A stretch of 36,420 nucleotides of DNA from Flavobacterium sp. (GTDB lineage: Bacteria; Bacteroidota; Bacteroidia; Flavobacteriales; Flavobacteriaceae), in assembly GCF_013822155.1 (NCBI RefSeq), contig NZ_PNJW01000029.1, positions 1 through 36,420 on the forward strand, in the 5' to 3' direction. The notes beneath the pieces are model-generated. The model made no database searches and was not told where the DNA came from. It saw nothing but the letters and a program-made list of their open reading frames with translations. Of the stretch, positions 22,670 through 30,391 are shown piece by piece (the first letter of the stretch is position 1; every line of letters starts with the position of its first letter). Both the position numbers and the translations under genes were made by a program.

Positions 22670-25120
22670 ATGGCTTACTTCATTGAAGTTATTTTGCCCT
22701 TAGCACTAGATAAAACCTTTACTTATAAAGTAACTGAGGCAGAATATTATTTCATAAAACCCGGAATGCGAATCGCTGTTCCCTTTGGTAAAAGCAAAAT
22801 TTTTACGGCTTTGGCAATTGAGGTGCATCAAAACCCACCAACTTTATATGAAGCAAAAGAAATCCATCAAATTTTAGATGAAAATCCTCTTGTAAATGAA
22901 ACCCAGTTAAAACATTGGCAATGGATTTCTACTTATTATATGTGTTCGATTGGAGAAGTGTTTCGGGCTGCATTGCCTTCCACATTATTATTGGAAAGTG
23001 AAACGATTATTTCTTCGAAACATAATGAAGCGGTAGAAGAACTCAATCTCACAGATGATGAATTTCTAATTTTTGAAGCACTCCAACACCAAAGTTCTTT
23101 GAAAGTAAATGATGTGATGAATATTTTAAATAAAAAAAATATTTTTCCTCTTTTGCAAAAGTTAATTGATAAAAATATCATTACGCTACAGGAAGAAATT
23201 CAGGAAAATTATAAACCAAAATTAGTAAAATATATAAAACTTCATCAAAATTATACTTCTAATGAAAGCTTGAATGAGTTGTTAAATTCATTAAAAGCCA
23301 AAAAACAAAGTGAGTTACTTTTAGGTTATTTTCAATTGCAAGCTGTTGAGAAAAAGCCTATTTCGGCGAAACAATTGCTCGAATTTTCTAAAGCGTCCTC
23401 AGCTGTTTTGAAAGTACTTGTTGATAAAGCTGTTTTTGAAGAATATCATCTTATCCAGGATAGAACCGATTTTGATGCATTAGATTTAAATGAAAACTTG
23501 GTTTTAAGTCCTGCTCAACAAAAAGCATTGGATGAAATTAAACTACAATTTGAGCAAAAAGAAATTTGTTTACTTCATGGGGTAACTTCCAGTGGAAAAA
23601 CGGAAATCTATTGTCAACTCATTCAGGAAATGATGAAAACCGATAAGCAAATATTGTTTTTACTTCCTGAAATAGCTTTAACAACTCAACTACTTTCACG
23701 TTTACGTAAATTTTTCGGGAATAAAGTAGCTGTTTTTCATTCTAAATACAGCAATAACGAAAGGGTAGAAGTGTGGAATCAGGTTTTAGAAAATTCTCCA
23801 AAAGCACAAGTGGTAATCGGAGCTCGTTCTGCCATGTTTTTGCCTTTTTCAAATTTAGGATTAGTAATAGTGGATGAGGAGCATGAACAAAATTTTAAAC
23901 AATCTGATCCTGCTCCACGATATCATGCTCGCGATGCTGTGACTGTTTTGGCTACTTTTCATAAAGCTAAAGTTCTTTTAGGCTCTGCAACTCCAAGTAT
24001 AGAAACCTATTATAATTCACAAATCCAAAAATATGGATTAGTAGAACTTTTTGAACGATATAATAATGTTCCAATGCCGGAAATTATTTTAGTTGATTTG
24101 AAAGATAAGTTTTTCCGTAAAAGAATGAACGGTCATTTTAGTGACACTTTAATAGAAGAAATTACTTCCGCATTATCTTTAAATGAACAGGTAATTCTTT
24201 TTCAAAACAGACGTGGATATGCTCCTTTGTTAGAATGCATGACGTGTGGACATATTCCGCAATGTCCGAATTGTGACGTAAGTTTGACGTATCATAAATA
24301 TAAAAATCAGCTGCGTTGTCATTATTGCGGACATTCAATTGCTAAACCAACTCATTGTCATCAATGTTCGAGTGTTGATTTGACTACTAAAGGTTTTGGA
24401 ACCGAACAGATTGAATTGGAATTAGCCACTCTTTTCCCAAACAGGAAGATACAACGAATGGATCAAGATTCAACCCGTGGAAAATTTGGTTATGAAAAAA
24501 TCATAGATAAATTTCAAAATAGAGAAGTTGATATTTTAGTGGGCACACAAATGTTAGCCAAAGGTTTAGATTTTGATAATGTGAGCTTGGTAGGAATATT
24601 AAATGCTGACAACATGCTATATTTTCCTGATTTTAGAGCTTTTGAAAGAAGTTTCCAAATGATGACACAAGTTTCAGGCAGGGCTGGAAGGTCTGAAAAA
24701 AAAGGAAAAGTTATCATTCAAACCTATAATCCAAATCACAATACCATTCAACAGGTAACTCACCATGATTATTTGGCTATGTATAAAGAACAGTTGTACG
24801 AACGACAGATTTTTAAATATCCGCCATTCTTTAAATTAATCAAAATTACGTTGAAACATAAAGATTTTGAAAAAGTGAAAGAAAGTTCCATGTGGTTGTA
24901 TCAAGTTTTGAATCAACAATTGAATATGCCGGTTTTGGGACCGGAAGAACCTGCCATCAGTAAAATTAGAAACGAATATATTCGGACGATTATGATTAAG
25001 ATTCCGGATACGTTTTCACCACAAGGCACAAAAAAAACTATCCAGAAAATACTGAATAGTTTTGATGTTATTTCGCAATATAGAGCAGTAAAGCTTGTTG
25101 TGAATGTTGATATTACTTAA
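22670..25120 (+). CDS. priA: primosomal protein N' (replication restart helicase PriA)
   Basis: This 816-residue superfamily 2 helicase reloads the replication machinery at stalled forks. The N-terminal DNA-binding domain starts IEVILPLALDKTFTYKV. Helicase motifs include Walker A GVTSSGKTE (304-312), the DEEH box (402-405), GSATPSIETY, and the C-terminal motifs GTQMLAKGLDFDNV and QVSGRAGRSEKKG. Between helicase lobes lie two zinc-binding CxxC pairs (CMTCGHIPQCPNC, then CHYCGH..CHQC), as in all PriA proteins. Its last codon overlaps the convergent LytTR regulator gene by 4 bases. It is full length with no oddities. Confidence 0.98.
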   Translation: MAYFIEVILPLALDKTFTYKVTEAEYYFIKPGMRIAVPFGKSKIFTALAIEVHQNPPTLYEAKEIHQILDENPLVNETQLKHWQWISTYYMCSIGEVFRAALPSTLLLESETIISSKHNEAVEELNLTDDEFLIFEALQHQSSLKVNDVMNILNKKNIFPLLQKLIDKNIITLQEEIQENYKPKLVKYIKLHQNYTSNESLNELLNSLKAKKQSELLLGYFQLQAVEKKPISAKQLLEFSKASSAVLKVLVDKAVFEEYHLIQDRTDFDALDLNENLVLSPAQQKALDEIKLQFEQKEICLLHGVTSSGKTEIYCQLIQEMMKTDKQILFLLPEIALTTQLLSRLRKFFGNKVAVFHSKYSNNERVEVWNQVLENSPKAQVVIGARSAMFLPFSNLGLVIVDEEHEQNFKQSDPAPRYHARDAVTVLATFHKAKVLLGSATPSIETYYNSQIQKYGLVELFERYNNVPMPEIILVDLKDKFFRKRMNGHFSDTLIEEITSALSLNEQVILFQNRRGYAPLLECMTCGHIPQCPNCDVSLTYHKYKNQLRCHYCGHSIAKPTHCHQCSSVDLTTKGFGTEQIELELATLFPNRKIQRMDQDSTRGKFGYEKIIDKFQNREVDILVGTQMLAKGLDFDNVSLVGILNADNMLYFPDFRAFERSFQMMTQVSGRAGRSEKKGKVIIQTYNPNHNTIQQVTHHDYLAMYKEQLYERQIFKYPPFFKLIKITLKHKDFEKVKESSMWLYQVLNQQLNMPVLGPEEPAISKIRNEYIRTIMIKIPDTFSPQGTKKTIQKILNSFDVISQYRAVKLVVNVDIT

Positions 25121-25812
25121 GCAATCGCAAGAGCTTTTTTCAAATCATCCTTTTTATTTCTGCTTAATGGAATTTTGGTTACGCCAATTTCAGCAAACTT
25201 ACTATTGAAACGTTCGATTTTATCAATGTTTACAATAAATGATTTGTGAACTCGTAGAAAACGATCTTTAGATAAATCATTTTCAAACGATTTCATGGTA
25301 GAAAGTACCAAGTTGCTGTCTTCATCAGTAACTACTTTGACATAGTCACCATACGCTTCAATCCATTTAATTTTAGAAGTGAATACTTTTAATTTTTTCA
25401 AATTACTTTTTATGAAGATATAATCTCCTTCTTCTTCCGTTACTTCATGTCTTAATTTGTGCAATTCGATGGCTCTTTTTACAGAAGAATCAAAACGATC
25501 TACAGAAATTGGTTTTTGAAGATAATCGGTTGCATCATAATCAAAAGCTTTTACAGCGTAATCTGCTTTTGAGGTGATAAAAATAATTTGGGGTTTTTGT
25601 TTTAACCCATCAAGAAAATCGAACCCATTAATTATAGGCATTTCGATATCAAGAAAAATGAGGTCAACAGAGTGTATGGACATACAACTCTTTGCTTCAA
25701 TAGCATTAGAAAAATCACCTACTAGATTAAGATTTTGGTGATTATTCACTAACTTTGTGATGATCATTCTTTGAATAGAACTGTCATCGACTACGACACA
25801 ATTTAGTTTCAT
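25117..25812 (-). CDS. LytTR-family response regulator
   Basis: From ATG 25812 the protein has 231 residues: an N-terminal receiver domain (about 1-118) with the acidic pair DD (9-10), phospho-acceptor Asp55 in LIFLDIEMP, and the switch Thr/Lys in FITSKAD and YLQKPI, then a C-terminal LytTR DNA-binding domain (about 135-228, with YIFIKSNLKKLKVFTSKIKWIEAYGDYVKV and FLRVHKSFIVNIDKI). LytTR regulators of this phylum usually pair with a LytS/YehU-type histidine kinase, but none is within the window. The frame extends to a TTG at 25842; the ATG gives the normal receiver start. It is convergent with priA and overlaps its 3' end by 4 bases. Confidence 0.95.
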   Translation of the reverse strand: MKLNCVVVDDSSIQRMIITKLVNNHQNLNLVGDFSNAIEAKSCMSIHSVDLIFLDIEMPIINGFDFLDGLKQKPQIIFITSKADYAVKAFDYDATDYLQKPISVDRFDSSVKRAIELHKLRHEVTEEEGDYIFIKSNLKKLKVFTSKIKWIEAYGDYVKVVTDEDSNLVLSTMKSFENDLSKDRFLRVHKSFIVNIDKIERFNSKFAEIGVTKIPLSRNKKDDLKKALAIA

Positions 25813-25918
25813 AATACGGTTATTATAGATTTGGTGAAACAAACATAGTGCATTTCATCGATAAAAACTAATTTTTTTTCAACTTTTTTGCTATATGTCG
25901 ATTATTTGCTTATTAGAC

Positions 25919-25948
25919 TTGGATATTCAAATTAAATTCTTACTTTTG
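25919..25948 (+). promoter_or_regulatory. promoter of the rpsF-rpsR-rplI operon
   Basis: TTG (25919-25921), 19 bases, then TACTTTTG (25941-25948) is a textbook Bacteroidota promoter (TTG-N19-TAnnTTTG). It lies 32 bases before the rpsF ATG, so the leader is about 25-30 bases. This leaves no room for the long structured S6:S18 leader found in other phyla. Confidence 0.75.
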
Positions 25949-25980
25949 CACCCAATTTAACAATTTTAAAGTAAATTATT

Positions 25981-26319
25981 ATGAATCATTATGAAGCTGT
26001 TTTCATCTTGAATCCCGTTTTATCTGAACAACAGGTAAAGGAAACAGTAAGCAAATTCGAAGATTTTCTTACCGCCAAAGGGGCACAGATGGTATCCAAA
26101 GAGGATTGGGGCTTGAAAAAATTAGCCTATGAAATCCAACACAAAAAAAGTGGTTTTTACCATTTATTCGAATTCAAAGCACCTGCAGAATCAATCTTGA
26201 GCTTTGAAACTGAATTAAGACGTGACGAAAGAATTATGCGTTTTCTAACAGTAAGTTTAGATAAACATGCAATTTCTTGGGCGGAGAGAAGAAGAGAAAA
26301 ATTAAAAGTTAAAGCGTAA
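25981..26319 (+). CDS. rpsF: 30S ribosomal protein S6
   Basis: At 112 residues with the standard fold, S6 binds S18 and the central domain of 16S rRNA in the platform of the small subunit. Typical segments are [40 protein letters not shown] and [14 protein letters not shown]. It begins the conserved operon S6-S18-L9, with rpsR following after 5 bases. The C-terminus is slightly basic ([10 protein letters not shown]). Confidence 0.98.
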   Translation: MNHYEAVFILNPVLSEQQVKETVSKFEDFLTAKGAQMVSKEDWGLKKLAYEIQHKKSGFYHLFEFKAPAESILSFETELRRDERIMRFLTVSLDKHAISWAERRREKLKVKA

Positions 26320-26324
26320 TTACT

Positions 26325-26621
26325 ATGTCAACAATCGAGCAATCAGCTAAAGGAAAAAAAGAAGGAGATATCAGATATCTTACTCCTTTGAACATAGATA
26401 CCAATAAAATTAAAAAGTATTGTCGTTTTAAAAAATCAGGTATTAAATACATTGATTATAAAGATGCAGACTTTTTATTGAAATTTGTTAACGAGCAAGG
26501 TAAAATTTTACCAAGACGATTAACAGGTACTTCATTAAAATACCAAAGAAAAGTGTCTGTTGCTGTTAAAAGAGCAAGACATTTAGCTTTGATGCCATAT
26601 GTGGCGGATTTATTAAAATAA
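26325..26621 (+). CDS. rpsR: 30S ribosomal protein S18
   Basis: This 98-residue S18 protein pairs with S6. The core reads [61 protein letters not shown], which is diagnostic. It is about 20 residues longer than the E. coli protein (75) because of an N-terminal extension ([18 protein letters not shown]), which is usual in Bacteroidota. It is the second gene of the operon, 5 bases after rpsF and 62 bases before rplI. Confidence 0.98.
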   Translation: MSTIEQSAKGKKEGDIRYLTPLNIDTNKIKKYCRFKKSGIKYIDYKDADFLLKFVNEQGKILPRRLTGTSLKYQRKVSVAVKRARHLALMPYVADLLK

Positions 26622-26635
26622 TAATTAATTAAGTT

Positions 26636-26656
26636 GTTGGTTTCCCAAACCGGAAC
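26636..26656 (+). promoter_or_regulatory. possible RNA hairpin before rplI
   Basis: GTTGGTTT-CCC-AAACC-GG-AAC folds as GGTTT/AAACC closed by a three-base loop and extended by GTT/AAC across a two-base bulge (GG). It lies in the 62-base gap between rpsR and rplI, 28 bases before the rplI start codon, so it could influence processing or L9 translation. Confidence 0.35.
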
Positions 26657-26683
26657 CTAACTTCTATAAAAAAGGACAACAAC

Positions 26684-27121
26684 ATGGAACTAATCTTAAA
26701 ACAAGACGTTCAAAATTTAGGGTTTAAAGACGATATCGTTTCTGTAAAACCAGGATATGGTAGAAATTTTTTAATTCCACAAGGGTTTGCTGCATTAGCA
26801 ACTCCTTCAGCTAAAAAGGTATTGGCTGAAAACTTGAAACAAAAAGCACACAAAGAGCAAAAAGTAGTGGATGATGCTAAAAAAATAGCAGAAGCCTTAA
26901 AAGCTCTTGATATTAAAATTTCTGCAAAAGCTGGTGGTGAAAAATTATTTGGTTCTGTAACCAATATTGACATCGCTGAAGCTTTAGAAAAAGCAGGTCA
27001 ACCAATCGAAAGAAAATTCATCACTTCAGGAACTGTAAAAAGAACCGGAAAATATGCAGCTACTGTGCGTTTACACAGAAATGTTGTAGTTGAATTGCCT
27101 TATGAAATAGTTGCTGAATAA
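26684..27121 (+). CDS. rplI: 50S ribosomal protein L9
   Basis: The 145-residue L9 protein has the N-terminal rRNA-binding domain (MELILKQDVQNLGFKDDIVSVKPGYGRNFLIPQGFA), the long connecting helix (LAENLKQKAHKEQKVVDDAKKIAEALKAL) and the C-terminal domain with EKLFGSVTNIDIAEAL and the end VRLHRNVVVELPYEIV. L9 binds 23S rRNA near the L1 stalk base. Its start is preceded by AAAAAAGGACAAC, one of the few purine-rich sites in the window. It is the last gene of the operon and is followed by a strong terminator. Confidence 0.98.
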   Translation: MELILKQDVQNLGFKDDIVSVKPGYGRNFLIPQGFAALATPSAKKVLAENLKQKAHKEQKVVDDAKKIAEALKALDIKISAKAGGEKLFGSVTNIDIAEALEKAGQPIERKFITSGTVKRTGKYAATVRLHRNVVVELPYEIVAE

Positions 27122-27140
27122 TTTTACGCAAAATATTTTA

Positions 27141-27167
27141 AAGCCCTGCAATGCAGGGCTTTTTTTA
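27141..27167 (+). terminator. rho-independent terminator of the rpsF operon
   Basis: AAGCCCTGC and GCAGGGCTT form a perfect stem around a short AAT-type loop, followed by a run of T through about 27166. It lies 20 bases after the rplI stop codon. Confidence 0.92.
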
Positions 27168-27210
27168 TGCTTAATTTTAAAAATATACCAGTAGTTTTAA
27201 AATTCTAATG

Positions 27211-27218
27211 TATTTTTG
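27211..27218 (+). promoter_or_regulatory. -7 promoter element of the tsaC-family gene
   Basis: TATTTTTG matches TAnnTTTG and lies 21 bases before the ATG at 27240. The alternative in-frame TTG at 27216 falls inside this box, so it cannot be the start. No good TTG is seen at -33. Confidence 0.45.
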
Positions 27219-27239
27219 CTCTCAACAATAATTAAAAAA

Positions 27240-27860
27240 ATGTCTCAATTCATCAAAATATATCCTGAAAATCCTAATGAAGCTGCCATTGCAAAAGTTG
27301 TAAAAGTGCTCAAAGATGGAGGTTTAGTAATTTATCCTACGGATACCGTATACGGATTAGGATGCGATATTACCAACACAAAAGCTTTAGAACGAATTGC
27401 AAAAATCAAAGGAATAAAATTAGAAAAAGCTAATTTTTCCTTTATTTGTCATGATTTAAGCAATATTTCGGATTACATCAGACAAATTGATACTGCAACT
27501 TTTAAAATCTTAAAAAGAACTTTACCCGGTCCTTATACGTTCATTTTACCCGGTAATAACAATCTGCCAAAAGAATTTAAAAAGAAGAAGACTGTAGGTA
27601 TTCGCGTTCCTAACAATGCTATTGTATTAGAAATTGTAAAACTTTTAGGTAATCCTATTGTGTCAACTTCTATTTATGATGAAGATGAAGTGTTAGAATA
27701 TTCTACTGATCCTGAATTGATTTTTGAGAAATGGCAAAATAAAGTTGATTTAATTATTGATGGTGGATATGGTGATAATCAGCCTTCAACAATTATTGAT
27801 TTATCAGAGGGTGAACCGGTTGTAATCCGGGAAGGAAAAGGTGATAGCAATATTTTTTAA
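27240..27860 (+). CDS. tsaC: L-threonylcarbamoyladenylate synthase (TsaC/Sua5/YrdC family)
   Basis: From ATG 27240 the product is 206 residues. It makes threonylcarbamoyl-AMP from threonine, bicarbonate and ATP, the first step of the t6A modification of tRNAs reading ANN codons. YrdC-type motifs are visible: GGLVIYPTDTVYGLGCDITN, the KIKGIKLEKANFSFIC lysine-rich region that corresponds to KxR/SxN binding residues, LPGPYTFIL, KKTVGIRVPNN, and the STSI and STIIDLSEGEPVVIREGKGD end. There is no C-terminal Sua5 domain, so it is the short TsaC form. It stands alone between two terminators. Confidence 0.94.
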   Translation: MSQFIKIYPENPNEAAIAKVVKVLKDGGLVIYPTDTVYGLGCDITNTKALERIAKIKGIKLEKANFSFICHDLSNISDYIRQIDTATFKILKRTLPGPYTFILPGNNNLPKEFKKKKTVGIRVPNNAIVLEIVKLLGNPIVSTSIYDEDEVLEYSTDPELIFEKWQNKVDLIIDGGYGDNQPSTIIDLSEGEPVVIREGKGDSNIF

Positions 27861-27882
27861 AAGAATAATAAAACAAAAGCAT

Positions 27883-27918
27883 AAAAAAAACGTACTGAAA
27901 GTTCAGTACGTTTTTTTT
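27883..27918. terminator. bidirectional rho-independent terminator
   Basis: CGTACTGAA (27891-27899) and TTCAGTACG (27902-27910) form a perfect stem, flanked by eight A before (27883-27890) and eight T after (27911-27918). It can stop the tsaC-family gene on the plus strand and the OmpA gene on the minus strand. Confidence 0.92.
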
Positions 27919-27936
27919 ATTGATGTATAACCAATC

Positions 27937-28773
27937 TTATTTACCTGCTTGGTTTTTCATTTCTTTTTCTATCATATCATAAAACTCATCAATTTTTGGC
28001 ATAACGATAATACGAGTTCTTCTGTTCGCTGAACGATTCTGTGTGGAATCATTTGCTACTAAAGGAATGAATTCACCTCTACCGGCAGCGATTAATTGTT
28101 TTGGGCTCACTTTATGGTCGTTAGTTAAAACGCGAACAACAGAAGTAGCTCTTTTAACACTCAAGTCCCAATTGTCAAGTAAAACACCATTTCTATAAGG
28201 AACGTTGTCAGTATGACTCTCAACCATGCATTCAAATGTTGGTTTGTCATTTACGACTTTTGCCACTTTACCTAATACTTCTTTAGCTCGGTCACTAACT
28301 TCGTAACTACCCGATTTAAAAAGCATTTTGTCAGCAATAGAAATCATGACAACTCCTTTTTCAACATTTATTTCTATATCCGGATCATTAATACCTACCG
28401 AACTTTTTAAACTGGTTACTAAAGCTAAAGTAACACTATCTTTTTTGGTCAAAGCATCCTGTAAACGAGAGATTTTCAAATCTTTTTCTTTTAAACTCTC
28501 TAATGATTTTTCTAAGTTTTCTGCTCCTTTAGTGGATAACATTGTCATATTTCCAACATTGCTGATTAAATCTGAATTTGTCTTTTTTAAATCAGCAATT
28601 TGATTATTTAAAATGTCTTTTTCAGATAAACACATGTTTAACTTTACGGTTGTAGAATTTAATAAATCCTGACACTCTTTGTTTTTAGACTCTAATTCGG
28701 CAATTTTTTTCTTCGTGCCGCATGAACCTAATGAAAGAGCAACTAGTGCTAATAATAAAACGACTTTTTTCAT
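27937..28773 (-). CDS. OmpA-family lipoprotein
   Basis: This 278-residue protein has a lipoprotein signal (lipobox LGSC, Cys18), a long helical coiled-coil-like region (about 22-110, with heptad-type KIAELESKNKECQDLL and NQIADLKKTNSDL) and a C-terminal OmpA peptidoglycan-binding domain (about 155-270). The latter contains MVESHTDNVPYRN, LSVKRATSVVRVL, GRGEFIPLVAND and RSANRRTRIIV. It probably tethers the outer membrane to the cell wall, like Pal. It is transcribed from a TAATTTTG box at 28799-28806 on the minus strand and ends at the bidirectional terminator. Confidence 0.95.
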   Translation of the reverse strand: MKKVVLLLALVALSLGSCGTKKKIAELESKNKECQDLLNSTTVKLNMCLSEKDILNNQIADLKKTNSDLISNVGNMTMLSTKGAENLEKSLESLKEKDLKISRLQDALTKKDSVTLALVTSLKSSVGINDPDIEINVEKGVVMISIADKMLFKSGSYEVSDRAKEVLGKVAKVVNDKPTFECMVESHTDNVPYRNGVLLDNWDLSVKRATSVVRVLTNDHKVSPKQLIAAGRGEFIPLVANDSTQNRSANRRTRIIVMPKIDEFYDMIEKEMKNQAGK

Positions 28774-28798
28774 ATAACTTATCCTTTTAAATTTATTA

Positions 28799-28806
28799 CA
28801 AAATTA
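28799..28806 (-). promoter_or_regulatory. -7 promoter element of the OmpA-family gene
   Basis: On the minus strand TAATTTTG (28806 to 28799) matches TAnnTTTG, 25 bases before the OmpA-family start codon. A -33 TTG at a typical distance is not obvious. Confidence 0.45.
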
Positions 28807-28835
28807 ACACCAAAAAGCTTATAATCATAACCTGA

Positions 28836-29846
28836 TTACGATAAACTATTGTTAAATTTATCAACAAAATTTTTCTCCTTTTTGATGAAATAATGGTAGA
28901 TAATACTCGTGGTGAAATAATAATTTGATTGCTGATTGTTTTTCCTTTTAAGCAACATTTTTACCAGCAAAGCATAGAAATAAAAATGGGCTCTAATTAT
29001 TGCTGTAAAATGTGAAAATTTTCCTTGAAACAAGAATTGAATTCCGGCAATACCATCTAAAATCATCCGAATCAATAAAATCCAGATCAGATGAACAGTT
29101 GGCAAATTTTTAACCAACATAAACAACGAATTTCTGAAATTTAAAAAAGTTTTCCTTGGATTTGTATTCGACAACGTTCCTCCGCCTAAATGATACACTT
29201 TTGAAAACCCACAATAATAGGTTTCATAATGAAGGTTATGACTTCTCCAGCATAAATCAATTTCTTCCTGATGTGCAAAAAAATCAGCATCAAATCCTTC
29301 TAATTCTCTAAAAACTTTTTTCCGGATGAAAAAGCAGGCACCGGAAGCCCAAAAAATCTTTTTGACATCATTATATTGTCCGTTGTCTTTTTCAATGGAA
29401 TCGAAAATACGACCTCGGCAAAATGGATAACCAAATCTATCAATAAAACCTCCACCTGCACCGGCATATTCAAAATAGGCTTTATCTTTAAAATCTAAAA
29501 TTTTTGGTTGAATAATAGCTGCTTTTTCGTTTTTGTCGAATAGTTCCAATATTGGAGCCAACCAGTTTTCAGTAACTTCAATATCTGAATTGACCAAGCA
29601 ATAAATTTCTTCCTCTACAAACTTTAAACACTCATTATAACCTCGTGCAAAACCAAAATTAGAAGTATTTTTAATTATCTTGACCGATGGAAATTGTGTT
29701 CTTAAAACAGAAATCGATTCGTCAGTCGAGGCATTATCGGCTACATAGATTGTTGCTTCCTGAGAATAGGAAAGAACTGAAGGCAAAAACTGTTGTAGAA
29801 GTTTTGCCCCATTCCAATTAAGAATAACGATTGCGATTTTCTTCAA
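28836..29846 (-). CDS. glycosyltransferase family 2 protein
   Basis: The 336-residue protein has a GT-A fold with VILNWNGAKLL, the nucleotide-sugar-binding YVADNASTDES, SNFGFARGYN, the NSD metal-binding triad (86-88) in CLVNSDIEV, and HQEEIDLCWR. The C-terminal third has membrane-associated hydrophobic stretches (LIWILLIRMILDGIAGIQFLF; FYFYALLVKMLL), as in transferases acting on lipid-linked glycans or rhamnan-type chains. The start codon is TTG at 29846: no ATG precedes it in frame before the upstream TAA at 29877-29879, and the first in-frame ATG lies far downstream. It is on the same strand as, and 30 bases after, the HsdR-N-type gene. The sugar substrate is unknown. Confidence 0.9.
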   Translation of the reverse strand: MKKIAIVILNWNGAKLLQQFLPSVLSYSQEATIYVADNASTDESISVLRTQFPSVKIIKNTSNFGFARGYNECLKFVEEEIYCLVNSDIEVTENWLAPILELFDKNEKAAIIQPKILDFKDKAYFEYAGAGGGFIDRFGYPFCRGRIFDSIEKDNGQYNDVKKIFWASGACFFIRKKVFRELEGFDADFFAHQEEIDLCWRSHNLHYETYYCGFSKVYHLGGGTLSNTNPRKTFLNFRNSLFMLVKNLPTVHLIWILLIRMILDGIAGIQFLFQGKFSHFTAIIRAHFYFYALLVKMLLKRKNNQQSNYYFTTSIIYHYFIKKEKNFVDKFNNSLS

Positions 29847-29876
29847 AATAAGAATAGAATAAAGGAATGCAAAATA

Positions 29877-30329
29877 TTAACTTTGAAGTTCATAGTCAGG
29901 AATATCCTTTAAAAAAACATACCGTTCCTGCTCAAAATCCATTTGACAAAAATAGTGATTTAGTCCGTTTGTTACCATTAAATATTTTGCCTTCAAAGTT
30001 AAGTTGTATCGTGCAATTTGATCAAAAACGAGTTGGTTAATACTTACATCCGGTTTCTTGCATTCTATCAACAAAAATATTTCTCCATTCGGTTGATAAA
30101 CAACTATATCATATCGTTTACTTATTGTATTAATTTTAATAAGCTTTTCGACGTTTATTAAAGATTTAGGATAGTTTTTTTCTTGAATTAAATATTGAAC
30201 CACATGAATTCTAACCCATTCTTCCGGAGTGAGAACAATAAATTTTTTCCTGATTTCATCGAACACGGATACTTTATTTTCACTATTTTTGAAGCGAAAG
30301 GAATAGTCAGAAAAATTCAGTTTTTGCAT
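29877..30329 (-). CDS. HsdR N-terminal-type (PD-(D/E)xK nuclease fold) protein
   Basis: From ATG 30329 the product is 150 residues. It matches only the N-terminal nuclease-like domain of type I restriction subunit R, without any helicase domain. The fold residues are visible as RYDIVVY (Asp of the PD motif) and LLIECKKPD (Glu and Lys of ExK), followed by QIARYN with a Gln usual in this class; EEWVRIHVVQYLI is the lead-in helix. No hsdM, hsdS or helicase gene is nearby. In Bacteroidota I recall such free-standing proteins next to holA, as here (divergent, 62 bases). A nuclease activity or role in DNA maintenance is inference. A TTG at 30335 is a less likely start. Confidence 0.88.
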   Translation of the reverse strand: MQKLNFSDYSFRFKNSENKVSVFDEIRKKFIVLTPEEWVRIHVVQYLIQEKNYPKSLINVEKLIKINTISKRYDIVVYQPNGEIFLLIECKKPDVSINQLVFDQIARYNLTLKAKYLMVTNGLNHYFCQMDFEQERYVFLKDIPDYELQS

Positions 30330-30391
30330 GTACAAATATATAAAATTGATTCAGTAAAAATTCCATTCAAATTTATGCCTTATTAAAATCA

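Noticed and set aside
25843..25980. S6:S18-binding leader RNA upstream of rpsF
   Set aside because: The promoter at 25919-25948 leaves a leader of only about 25-30 bases, and I see no stem with the CCG-containing bulge of that motif.
29877..30329. Type I restriction-modification system
   Set aside because: Only the HsdR N-terminal-type domain is present; there is no helicase part, methylase or specificity gene.
30333..30340. Minus-strand TATATTTG as promoter of the HsdR-N-type gene
   Set aside because: It would place the transcription start at or beyond the ATG at 30329 and no TTG lies at a proper -33 distance; probably a chance match in AT-rich DNA.
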